A DNA stretch of 64,000 nucleotides from Paguma larvata (taxonomy: Eukaryota; Chordata; Mammalia; Carnivora; Viverridae): contig CM057843.1 of assembly GCA_030068075.1 (NCBI GenBank), positions 35,807,332 to 35,871,331 of the forward strand. Direction: 5' to 3'. The notes beneath the pieces were generated by a model. It worked only from the letters and a program-made list of their open reading frames with translations. It was not told the DNA's origin and did not search any database. Every line of letters begins with the position of its first letter. Position 1 is the first letter of the stretch. Of this stretch, positions 54,900-64,000 are shown piece by piece. The translations under genes and the position numbers were made by a program.

Positions 54900-56690
54900 A
54901 TAATTTTTTTTTTATTGGATGCTTGTTTTCTTTTCATTAATTTTTGCTCTCTTATTTTGTTCCTCCTATTTGGAGAGGGGGTTTATTTGCTTTTTTTCTA
55001 TCTTCTTGAGATAGATAATTAGATCATTTACTTTCAGTTTTCTTTATTTCCAACGCATGCTCTTAAGGCTACAATCTTCTCTGTAGCCTACCTTGGCTTT
55101 ACGCACAAGTTTTGATAAGGCATGTTTTTGTCATCATTCAGTTCAACAGACAGAGAAAATCTTAAAATTCGTCAAAGGAAAAAAAAGGCACATTAGCTTC
55201 AAAATAAGTCTACATATATTTTAAGCCCACAATATAGTATTATTTTTCCTTTTTACAATCACTATTTAGATTTACCTACATAACTACCCTTTCATTCTTT
55301 CTTCTTCTTTCCTGTATTTCTGTGCTTCAGTACTGTTCTGCTTGAAGAATCTCTTGAGTATTTATTTTGATGCAACTTTGCTGATGACAGATTTCCTCAG
55401 TTTTCATTTTTCTGAAAATATTGAAAAATGTTCGATGTTGAAGGATATTTTTGCTGGGCGTGAAATTCTAGGTTGATGACTGCTTTCTTAAAGTACTTTT
55501 GAAATGTCATCATGTTATGTCATGACTTTCATCATTCCTGTTTCTGGTGTCTCTTTTGTTTTGTCGTAGTCTTGCCTCTTGGTGTGTCTTGTGATTTTTG
55601 ATTGAATGCTACACATTTGAATGGAAAATTGTAGAATTTCTTAACGGTGTTATCTTCCCCCAAATAGAATTTACTTTTGTTTTTGGCAGTCTGTTAGATC
55701 AGAGAAGATTGCCTACATCCTATCATAAATTGAGCTGATTTGAAATAGCCTTAAATATTGTGGAAGCTGATCTCTCACTTGTTCACCTGCAGTGTAAGCC
55801 TTCTCAGGCTCTCTAATTGAAAGATTGGGCTGTTGATCAGACCTACCCTTCTTGAAGAGCCCTGAACACTAATTATTGACTCTGTAGCATTATGAGTCTA
55901 CTAGAAGATCCTCATAGCCTTTTTCTCAGCCTCTCAGATCCACACTCCATACGAACTGGCACATGCATCAAGTGGAAAGTTGTACAACATGTCAGGCTCA
56001 TTCAGTGTATTTCCTTTATTTTCAGGTCTTGACCTCTAAAATCTTAGTTTCCTTGATTCCTCTACAATGAGTTTGAACAGATATTTTTCATTTTATTAAG
56101 CTGTTCTAGTGATTTTCACAAGAAGGTTGGTCTAATACAAGCTAGTTCATCATAGTCAGAAATGGAAGTCTACAATATCTTTTCAGTTTCACTTAATGAT
56201 TTATTTTTTCATCAACATCAATTGTTTTAATTGTTCTAGCTACATAGTAAGCATAACTATCTGGTAGCTCCCATTCATCTGTCTTTATTTTTTAAAGGAT
56301 TTTTCCAGCTCTTCTCAAATGTTGCTTTTTCTGAACTGACCCCAGAATCATATGTCATTTTTTTTCTAAAGATAACTCATTGCATTCAATTCAGAGATTA
56401 ATTTAGGGAGAGTTAACATTTTTATGACATGGTCTCCCGACCTGAAAACGTGATATTTTATTTATCAGTCTTGTTTTATATTTACCAATAGTTTCAATGT
56501 TGTCTTTATGCTGCACTAGCACGTAACTTATTAAGTTTATTCCTCTATCATTTACCATTTCGTTGCTACATAGACAGCATTATATTTCCCAACTGTATTT
56601 TAGCTGTTGGTTTTGTATGTTATTTATATCTCCACCTGTTTATTTCAATAATATTCTTATTTATAATGTTTTTTTCAGCTGATCTTGATG
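54900..56690 (-). mobile_element. Ancient L1 (L1M or HAL1-like) in antisense
   Basis: About 1.8 kb of AT-rich DNA that reads as reverse L1: TTCTTTATTTCCAACGCATG, CGCACAAGTTTTGATAAGGC, TTCATCATTCAGTTCAAC-like, GGATATTTTTGCTGGGCGTG, AAATTCTAGGTTGATGACTG, TATTAAGTTTATTCCTCTAT, TTGGTTTTGTATGTTATTTA. All frames are broken. No other gene content. Confidence 0.7.
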
Positions 56691-56837
56691 TAGGCATCCA
56701 CGCCTACACCATCTTCCACTGCAACGATGACTATGCATCTTGGAAAGTCTGAAATCATTGATGTAAGACATTTTGCATAATAAAGGAGGCTCTGGCATTT
56801 CCTGGAGCATCATCAATTGTAGAGAAGACGTAGTCTT

Positions 56838-57046
56838 TTATTTTTTTTAACGTTTTTATTTATTTTTGAGAGACAGAGAGTGAGCAGGGGAAGGGCAGAG
56901 AGAGAGGGAGACACAAAATCTGAAGCAGGCTCCAGGCTCTGAGCCGTCAAGCATAGAGCCCGACGCGGGGCTTGAACTCAAAGACTGTGAGATCATGACC
57001 TGAGCTGAAGTCAGCCGCTTAACCGACTGAACCGCCCAGGCGCCCC
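56838..57046 (-). mobile_element. Felid SINEC_Fc
   Basis: Reverse copy. Flanks AAGACGTAGTCTT (56825-56837) and AAGATGTAGTCTT (57047-57059), one mismatch. Confidence 0.95.
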
Positions 57047-57219
57047 AAGATGTAGTCTTGAAAATCATGTTGATGTCGTAAGGATGGCAATCAGGGCTGA
57101 GCAGAGGCCAGGTTCCAACTCTTCCTTTATTCTTGGCAGAAATAGGGGAAGAACTCTTAACCGGGGGCATTCTGTGTGTCTACATAGGGGGGCCTTCATT
57201 GTAGGTCAGGTAGCAGGGG

Positions 57220-57595
57220 TAAAAATACCATTGAAACCTTTTAAAGAAAGCCTGACAGTACCTCTAAGAGTGCTAAAAGGTTTCATATCCTTGAACCCAG
57301 AAATTCTACTTGCAGGAGTATATCCTGCAAAAACATTTGCAGATATCCACAGATATTTAGCTACTAGGGTGTTTGCCTATCATTGTTTACAATAAGGAAA
57401 TTTTTTTTTTTTGAAACAACCCAGTTATTCCACAATAGGGAAATGGTTGCATCAGTTTGGGTATATCCAAGCCAGAGGATATACATTCTACAGCTACTAA
57501 AATCAGTGCAGAAAACATTGATGATATTAAGTAAAATAAGATCAGGCTATACTGTGGTACGTGCAGTCGGCTCACATTTTAATGCATAGAAACAA
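57220..57595 (+). mobile_element. Ancient L1M fragment
   Basis: TGAACCCAGAAATTCTACTT, AGGAGTATATCCTGCAAAAA, TTGTTTACAATAAGGAAA, ACAATAGGGAAATGGTTGCA, GATATTAAGTAAAATAAG: old L1 3' region. Confidence 0.65.
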
Positions 57596-58764
57596 TATAA
57601 TTTGCATAGAGTCATTCTATAAAGAAAATAATATTAATGATACAGTGGCTATCATCACAGCTCGTTAGTGCTGCCTGATTGAACACTCTCCCACTTGACT
57701 TGGTGTCTGTGGCCATGACTTAGGAGAAATACTGGCTACTTCGTAGGGCATCTTGTTGGACCTGCAGCAAAGTCTTGGCCAGCAATCTCCCCAGCTGGAC
57801 TTTTTTTTTCTGGCAAAAGCAGTGGCCCTTGGTGTATGTCCGTGATGCCTCTTGGTTTCCCATAGAAACTAGTCCGTCAGTAACCTCCTACCATCTGACA
57901 CTGACCTCCTTCGCAGGAGGTTTGGGCACACAGGGTCACAGAGTTGTGCCAGAGTTCTGCATCTTTGGCTTTACCGCCTGGACTGCTGACAGACAGATGG
58001 ACTCTGGCTCTTGCTCTTAGCCTCAGGGCAGGGAGTGCTTGAAATGCAGAGGGCATATTCCTGGGTCTTGCTTTTGTCGAAGGATGGTGAATCCTTGCCT
58101 GGCAAAATTTACTTCTTCCAACGGGCACTAGCATGGTGGCAGGGAGAATTTGGTGGGGCCGGCATGGAAAACAGACCACTCATGAGCCCCCAGCCAGCAG
58201 CTTCGTGATCAGCTGGTAGCAGGCGGTGTCTCTGACTAAGGGGAGAGGGGTCCCAAATCGGGAGAGCAGGACAGTAGTGAACCCTAGACGTCTCAAGGCT
58301 TCAGGTGACACACTTCCTTCTGATGCCAAGCCTCGAATGTACTTGACACTTAAATATTCAATACATATTTGCTAATATTATATTTATCATCTGTGCAGAA
58401 ACACCACCCTGCCACCATGAAGATACCTTTTACATCATCATGCAGAGCACTTTTAGCTCCTCAAATGAGAAGAATCTAAAATCTTTCCGGTCCAAGTGCC
58501 TTAGTTAATAGGGAGGGAAGAGAAGGTAGGGATTTGGCAGAGTTGAAATGAAGGCAATTCTGCAGGCAGCAGTTGCCACGATCAGGAGATTGGGGAGCCG
58601 GATGGAGATGAGAAAGTCTGGGGCACTTTGCCCCTTTTCAGGGGCAAATTTACCCTATTAAGTCTGCCCTGCTGTTCACTTGTTTTGGGGTGTCAGGCAG
58701 CGGTACCGTCTGACTGCGGCATTGTACTGAGATGGCGGGAGGTGAGCCAGTCTTATTTGCTCAC
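57596..58764. other. Unique intronic DNA
   Basis: No gene or repeat recognised with confidence. Confidence 0.4.
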
Positions 58765-58925
58765 ACGTGTATAAATCTTCACAGCAGTTCTTACGAAGCT
58801 GGCCCTGTGTTACAGATGAAGATACTGAGGTTCAGAGTGACCATGTGACTCGCCCAGGACGTGAATAGGAGAATCGGCATTCCAACTCAGATCTGCCTGA
58901 TTCCAAAGCCCGGGTGCCATTCACT
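58765..58925 (-). mobile_element. MIR SINE
   Basis: GTGTTACAGATGAAGATACT, GAGGTTCAGAGTGACCATGT, GACTCGCCCAGGACGTGAAT, ATCTGCCTGATTCCAAAGCC. Confidence 0.85.
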
Positions 58926-59042
58926 CCCCAGCATAGCTGCGAATTCTAGGGATTAGACCATGTATGACCCTTAGTCTGCCTGGAATTGATACCGTACTTA
59001 GGCAGAGAGAAGATGCCAATTAAATGAGCAATAAAAGTATTT

Positions 59043-59728
59043 TGGTAACTTCTGCTCTATTACAAATTAGCTCAAAACCCAATGGGGTAAAACAACAACG
59101 ACCGTATTTCGCTCGTGATTTCGTGGGCCAGGAATTTGGGGAGTGCTCAGCCTGGCCGTCCCTGCTTGGAGTTTCTCATGCAGATACAGTCAGATACAGT
59201 CGGCCGGGGCTGCAGTGAGCTGAAAGTGGGCTGGGTGTCCGGGATGGCTCAATCCCCTGGCTGGGAGCTCAGCCGGACCGTCCATCAGAACATGTATTTA
59301 TGGCCTGCAAGGCACGAGTTCTCAATCAGAGGTGGTTTTGCCTCCTGGGGGCATTTCTGTCTATGACAGCGGGGGTGTACTGGCGCCTGATGGGTAGAGG
59401 CCAGAGACGTTGCTAAAAATTCTGCCCGCCCCCCAATGGCAATAGGGTCGAGGTTGAGAACCCCCGCTCCACAGCTTGGTGATGGGGGGAGGTGGTTGGA
59501 CTTCTTACCTGGCGACTGGCTGTCCCCTGCACGGGTTCCCCAGACAACCAGGCAGAAACGCATCTCCTCCGACGACCCAGCCTCAGAAGTCACGCGGTAC
59601 ACTTCCGCGGACTCTGTCGCTCGAAGTAGTCACGACCTCCCTAGACTCAAGGGGAGGAGAGGCGTGTGAACCCCACTTCTCAATCAGAAGAGTGTCACAG
59701 GATTTGTGGTCACTTTTTAGCCACCATA
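59043..59728 (+). mobile_element. MLT1-type LTR (MaLR) split by MER20
   Basis: Left part CTATTACAAATTAGCTCAAA, GGGTAAAACAACAACGACCG; right part CTCAGAAGTCACGCGGTACA, TAGACTCAAGGGGAGGAGAG, ATTTGTGGTCACTTTTTAGC. Solitary LTR, no viral genes. Confidence 0.7.
59318..59472 (+). mobile_element. MER20-like DNA transposon inside the LTR
   Basis: GAGTTCTCAATCAGAGGTGG, GGGTAGAGGCCAGAGACGTT, GCCCCCCAATGGCAATAGGG, GGTTGAGAACCCCC. Confidence 0.85.
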
Positions 59729-60149
59729 GAATGGGACGGGGGTCGGCATGACGGGAAGCGGCAGAAAGGCAGAGCCGCAGGACCACCAGCGGCTGCCCTC
59801 TGGCCACCAGCGCGTTCTGCTGGGTGTTGGCCAAGTGGCCGACGAGTCACTTAGACCGGCTCAGAGTGGTGGCTGCTATAACTGGCTCAGAAGCCCTGTC
59901 GAGAACCACCCCTCCACCCCAAACCCTTCATCAAGTGCTACAGGGCTTTCTCTGAGTTAATGGGAAACTGAGACCAAGATTCTGAGTTGGACGATTCTTC
60001 CACTTCCTGTCTCCTTTTCTCCAGTTGAAGCCTGTCTGCCGCTCCCCCGCCCTCCCAGTTCTCCGCCTGGGCTCTCTCTCACTCATGCCTGTAAGCTCCC
60101 CTCTCTCTGAGCACCTAAGCACTTCATCGTTGGCTTGGGCAGGGGAATG

Positions 60150-60260
60150 TAGCACTAGTGATTTAATCTCCACAAGACATTTCTCCCTAATTGCTTGTCG
60201 CAGATGATAATTAGCGACTATTAATTCCTGATAATTAACAAGCAAATTCATTGAGGTAAG
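60150..60260. promoter_or_regulatory. Homeodomain-site cluster, candidate enhancer core
   Basis: Within about 105 bp: GATTTAATCTCC, CCCTAATTGCTTG, GATAATTAGCGAC, ATTAATTCCTGA, GATAATTAACAAGC. No repeat or microsatellite accounts for this; spacing is irregular. Confidence 0.4.
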
Positions 60261-61254
60261 GGCACCAGGGCAATCACCTTCAGAGGCTCAAAGCTCCCAT
60301 GCTTTGGGGCCCCAGGCTCCAAAGGATGACGCTGCATTTTGGCATCTCTAGCCCAGAAATTAACCGGGGCCCTGCATTTCTGTTTACAAAGGCAGTGATT
60401 GGACAATTGAGGCCTCTCATCTTGGGTTTTCTTCTCTGGGTATAGGGTTTTGTTTTTTTTTTAAGAAGCTTTGTCGAGCACAGAACAGTATAGAGAAAAC
60501 CAAATATATCTAATCTTATGACCTGGAAGTATCCACCATCAACATTCTTGTTCATTTCTACCCAGCCTGTGAATTGTTTCGTAGTTGAGCTCAGGTCAAA
60601 CATGGGTTTTATACCCCCGGCTGTATGCATCTAATACAGTGTCAGCATCGCATCTGGTGTTAGCGGCTTATACCAAAGGTCTGCCTCCCCCGTGAGAACT
60701 GGGAGTGTCTCCAAGGGACTGCCGTCCCTGCCCCATCCGCCAAAGACATTGGCCGGAAGATCGTCACATGGGAAAAAGAGTGGGAGGCAGTGAACTAAGG
60801 TGTTCACGGTGGGAAATGGCAATAGTTTTCACCTTCTGCCTTATAATTTCCATGCAGCACAGAGCAAAAAAGCATTGGGTCAACATTCAAAAGATTCCCA
60901 GTTCACACTCCTGCCCCTCCACGAACCCGCCGTGTGAGCCCAGGTAAATCTCTCATACGGACCCTGATTTTCATACATGTGCTTTGAGGAAGTACACCTG
61001 TGAGTCTTCTCGCCCTAAAAGGTGGTTTTCGGAATCAGAAATGCCGAGTTGGAGTATGCGTCTCAATATGAGAAGGTATGCCGGCTGACTCTAAACGCAG
61101 TAGGGTCAGGACACAGGACTGTGTAACACTTGGCTATTTACAAAGACCGTCTTCCAAAACCCTGTGTCACGTACATTCCTAGATTCCCTAGTGACCCACT
61201 CTGGGTGTGCCTGTTCACCCCAAACTTCTTGAACCCCTTTATTTCTTCAGTAGG
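60261..61254. other. Unique intronic DNA
   Basis: No gene recognised. Confidence 0.4.
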
Positions 61255-61490
61255 GAGATGATATAGCCAGAGTGTAGACTTTGAATTAGACCCAAGTTTA
61301 AATCCATACTCTGTCAGCCGCCTGTGATGTCCCGTAGGCTACTTAACACGCCTGAGCCTCAGTTTCCTCATCTGTGAAATGGGGCTAATCCCACCTACTT
61401 ATGGGGTTATCATGAAATCCTGATGAGTTACTATCCACAAGGGGCTTTTCAGTCCTCAGCCAATGATACTGTTTATTCGTAAATAAATCT
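61255..61490 (+). mobile_element. MIR SINE
   Basis: TGTAGACTTTGAATTAGACC, CCTGAGCCTCAGTTTCCTCA, TCTGTGAAATGGGGCTAATC, ATGGGGTTATCATGAAATCC. Confidence 0.9.
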
Positions 61491-62180
61491 GATTTCATAA
61501 CAGAAGCATCCGTGTGACTGTGGAATGAGGAAGATTACCATTTTTCACTCTGCACAACGTTCCATAAATTTGGTACACACTCTGGAAGGGGACTTTTCCC
61601 TTTGCCCAAGCTCATTCCAGGCTTCGAGCCTACTAGCGCAGAGACTGGCCGGCGGGTCAACTTCAGCCTCTCTTATTTCCTGCTTAAATAGCTTCAGATC
61701 CAATCTCCTCTCCACTTTCATCTCCCCAAATCTCTAAGATCTAAATCTTTTTTTTTTTTTTTTGTCTGTCAAGCTTACTGTTCAAATTGGCTGTTCAGCT
61801 CCAGCCGGGCACTAGCTGTCGTGTTTCAGAAGCCCGGATCCGTCTGCCTCGCAAGGACGGGCTTGTGAGCCGTCTGCTGCGTGATGATAATTCCTTACAA
61901 AGCGCTGTCGTATCTGCTGCTGCATTTAACCCCCCCAGCAAGTTCGAGGAGTGGGCGGTATTCTTCATGGGGGGCAGCGTTGTTGCCAGAGTGGGTGTCG
62001 CAGAAGCGGGCGCCATTTTGTGGAGACTGACGTTTGGAAAACATTGCAGCGAGCGAAACTAAACATGCTTCTCAGGCCGGTAACACACTGATGTGCAATG
62101 TGGCTCCTCAGGACCTAGATTCAGTGCTTCCCGTGCCTCTTTTCCCCCCACCGGAGCCCTTTTTGCTAGAATATTGCACC
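61491..62180. other. Unique intronic DNA
   Basis: No gene; contains a poly-T run at 61748-61764. Confidence 0.4.
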
Positions 62181-62183
62181 AAG

Positions 62184-62313
62184 GAGCCCCCTTTGGAAAA
62201 CACTCCTAGAGGAAGCACAGGCAAGGTCTCAGGAAGGAGGCAGGGTGAAGTTCAAATGCAGGCACCACCACCGGCTAGCTGAGCCATCTTGGGCAAGTTT
62301 CTTAACCTGTCTG
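62184..62313 (+). repeat. Local duplication, copy 1
   Basis: CTTTGGAAAACACTCCTAGA through GCAGGGTGAAGTTCAAATGC to GGGCAAGTTTCTTAACCTGT matches 63159-63284 in order. The similarity covers sequence upstream of the MIR core too. Confidence 0.7.
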
Positions 62314-62445
62314 ATCCTCAGTTTTCTCACCTGTAAAATGGGGATAGTAATAGAGCTATACAGATGAAAACAAAGTGTTTTGCAGACTGCCTCACAATCA
62401 TAAATATTCAACACGCTTTAGCTTCTATTGTTATTCTCTTCCTCT
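62245..62445 (+). mobile_element. MIR SINE
   Basis: TCTTGGGCAAGTTTCTTAAC, GATCCTCAGTTTTCTCACCT, GTAAAATGGGGATAGTAATA. Confidence 0.85.
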
Positions 62446-63158
62446 GTGTAAAGGAGGAAAAAAACAGCCCTCAGAAAGGTTACTGTTTCGAGTCAGTGAC
62501 CAGGCTGAGCCCAGGTTTCCCACCTCAGGGTTCAAGGTTCTTTGCAGCATCTGGGGCTCTTCTCATTGAGGATCTAATCCCTTTATTCTCCTCTCCTTCC
62601 TTACCCCGCCAGCCACCCGTGGGGTGCTAATTCCATTCCCTCTGGCAGATTTTGGAGTTTTGCAAGCCTCACGTGTGAGTGAAAGTACCCGGCAAACTGC
62701 TAGGGAAGTCTTCGTTATTATCAGTCCTAGGTCACCACCCAGCCCACCCGCCATTTCCCTAGGGCTCCTGCAGGCAGCCCTCACCTCTCCCCTGGGGACC
62801 CAGAGTTCTGGGTTCTGCCTGTTCTGATGCTTTCTGCCTCTTGGGTCACGGTCATGGTGCTGCTGTTGCATACTTTTCCAGCCCGGGAACTCTGTGCACA
62901 ACAAAGCGCCTGCTTCCTTTGCCTCTTCCGTAGCAGCCAGCACAGGGCTCCACGCATAGCTGGTGCTTTGTTAGATGCTTGTAACCCAGTCGGGAGCCAA
63001 GCCATCCTGCTCTGCTTCCCACCCCACTGAGTGGAGGATGACTTGGCTTGGCGGAGGGGCTGGCCCTTTGGGATTTTCTTTTTCCCTCCTTTGTCAAAGC
63101 CAGTACGGGAAGGATTGTGCTCGGCAGCTTGGTTGGACAGGGCACCTTTGCTTCCATG
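62446..63158. other. Unique intronic DNA between the duplicate copies
   Basis: No gene recognised. Confidence 0.4.
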
Positions 63159-63284
63159 GAACCCACTTTGGAAAACACTCGCAGAGGCAGAATAATCAAA
63201 GGGAATGAGGCAGGGTGACGTTCAAATGCAGGCTCCACCGCTGGCTGGCTGAGCAGTCTTGGGCAAGTTTCTTAACCTCTCTGG
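63159..63284 (+). repeat. Local duplication, copy 2
   Basis: CACTTTGGAAAACACTCGCA, GGCAGGGTGACGTTCAAATG, GGGCAAGTTTCTTAACCTCT: second copy about 1 kb from the first, ending within the MIR core. Confidence 0.7.
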
Positions 63285-64000
63285 ATGCTCACACACCCCT
63301 CCAGGAAACCAGCGTGGGGCTTATTCTGTAGACAAGTCAACTCCCCCACGGTCAGCTGATGGGGCAGGGCCGGTGCTGTGGAACTAGGGTCAGAATGTCT
63401 CCCTCGCTTCTTGCGACGAGCACCCATTTCCCTCCCCATCTTCCTTCTCTCCACTCCTGCAGCAGCCTCAGACTTGACAGACGAATCAAGCCTCCCGACC
63501 CGAGTGTGGTTTCTGTTCCCCTTGCGGCTGGCTCAGCCAGGAAATACCATGTCTCAGCTGAGAGACGATGCGTGCTTTGGGTAGGGCCCCTGGATCACCA
63601 CCGGGGTCCTGGGCTTGGCAACCCCACCTCCCTGTCACAGGTGCTGCAGCACCTGACTCTTCCCCGGACGTTAACATCCTATTTAAACATTTTTGTATTA
63701 CTGCAAAGGACCAGTGAAAGATGCCGACAGCCCGGCTTAGGCCAGACGCGCTGTCAGAGTTACCCCGCCCACCGGCCTTCTAGAAATGGCTCTGCCGGCG
63801 CCCTGCAGTCCCTCTAGGTGACCCTCTCCGGGGCTCTCATCACTTCTTGGGCTTTCCCCATCATAGCCCTTCCTACGCTGTAGCTTAGTCACGTGTCTGC
63901 TTGTCACACAGCTGCTCAGACGTCAGTAGATACACAAGTCACTTGAGTCTTGTTAAAAACGTAGATTCTGGTTTAGAAAATTGGACGGTCTGGGATTCTG
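63285..64000. other. Unique intronic DNA to window end
   Basis: No gene, RNA or clear repeat recognised. Confidence 0.4.

Larger units (their letters stand above)
32713..64000 (+). other. CACNG5: Presumed first intron of CACNG5 (continues beyond window)
   Basis: Between the island donor and the window end I found no splice-bounded frame resembling TARP sequence. In human, as I recall, roughly 40 kb separate exon 1 from the first coding exon, so the coding exons should lie just past 64000. The intron is a mix of felid SINEs, old repeats and unique blocks listed separately. Confidence 0.5.

Noticed and set aside
57775..58208. Possible CACNG5 coding exon
   Set aside because: Translations show no TARP first extracellular loop or membrane segments and no fitting splice sites.

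Overview
The window is ordinary mammalian nuclear DNA. It is almost certainly from a cat (Felidae), because about twenty copies of the carnivore tRNA-Lys-derived SINE are present and most match the felid SINEC_Fc type. These copies have the tRNA-like head with CTGGGTGGCTCAGTCGGTTAAG, then a TCTCT-rich body and an AATAAATAAAC-type A-rich tail. Older repeats shared by all mammals (MIR, L2, L1M, MLT1, MER20, MER5A) fill much of the rest. There is no bacterial or viral gene system and no CRISPR. The only protein-coding sequence I can support is 165 bp long.

Layout. 1-2546 is the last intron of PRKCA. 2547-2711 is the terminal coding exon of PRKCA (protein kinase C alpha), encoding residues 619-672 by human numbering. 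2712 to about 9275 is its long 3' UTR, with a probable early poly(A) site near 3,98x and the final AATAAA at 9252-9257. About 9276-32380 is intergenic, consisting of repeats between unique blocks, one of which (15930-16290) looks like an enhancer. About 32380-33110 is a strong CpG island with many GC boxes and a clean splice donor at 32712/32713. From synteny and spacing I read it as the promoter and non-coding first exon of the next gene on the same strand, most likely CACNG5 (a TARP/calcium-channel gamma subunit). 32713-64000 is then its first intron. No CACNG5 coding exon was recognised, which fits the large first intron I recall from human.

The genes do not form an operon. PRKCA ends and CACNG5 begins about 23 kb later in the same orientation, the arrangement I recall from human 17q24 (PRKCA-CACNG5-CACNG4-CACNG1). 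The interest lies in the non-coding layer. It includes alternative 3' ends of PRKCA, CTCF-like motifs, homeodomain-rich candidate enhancers, a G-quadruplex motif right behind the CACNG5 exon 1 donor, inverted SINE pairs inside the intron, nested insertions that give a relative time order, and an old L1 that has gained rather than lost CpG. Repeat family names and all conservation statements are from memory and by eye; no alignment or database search was run.
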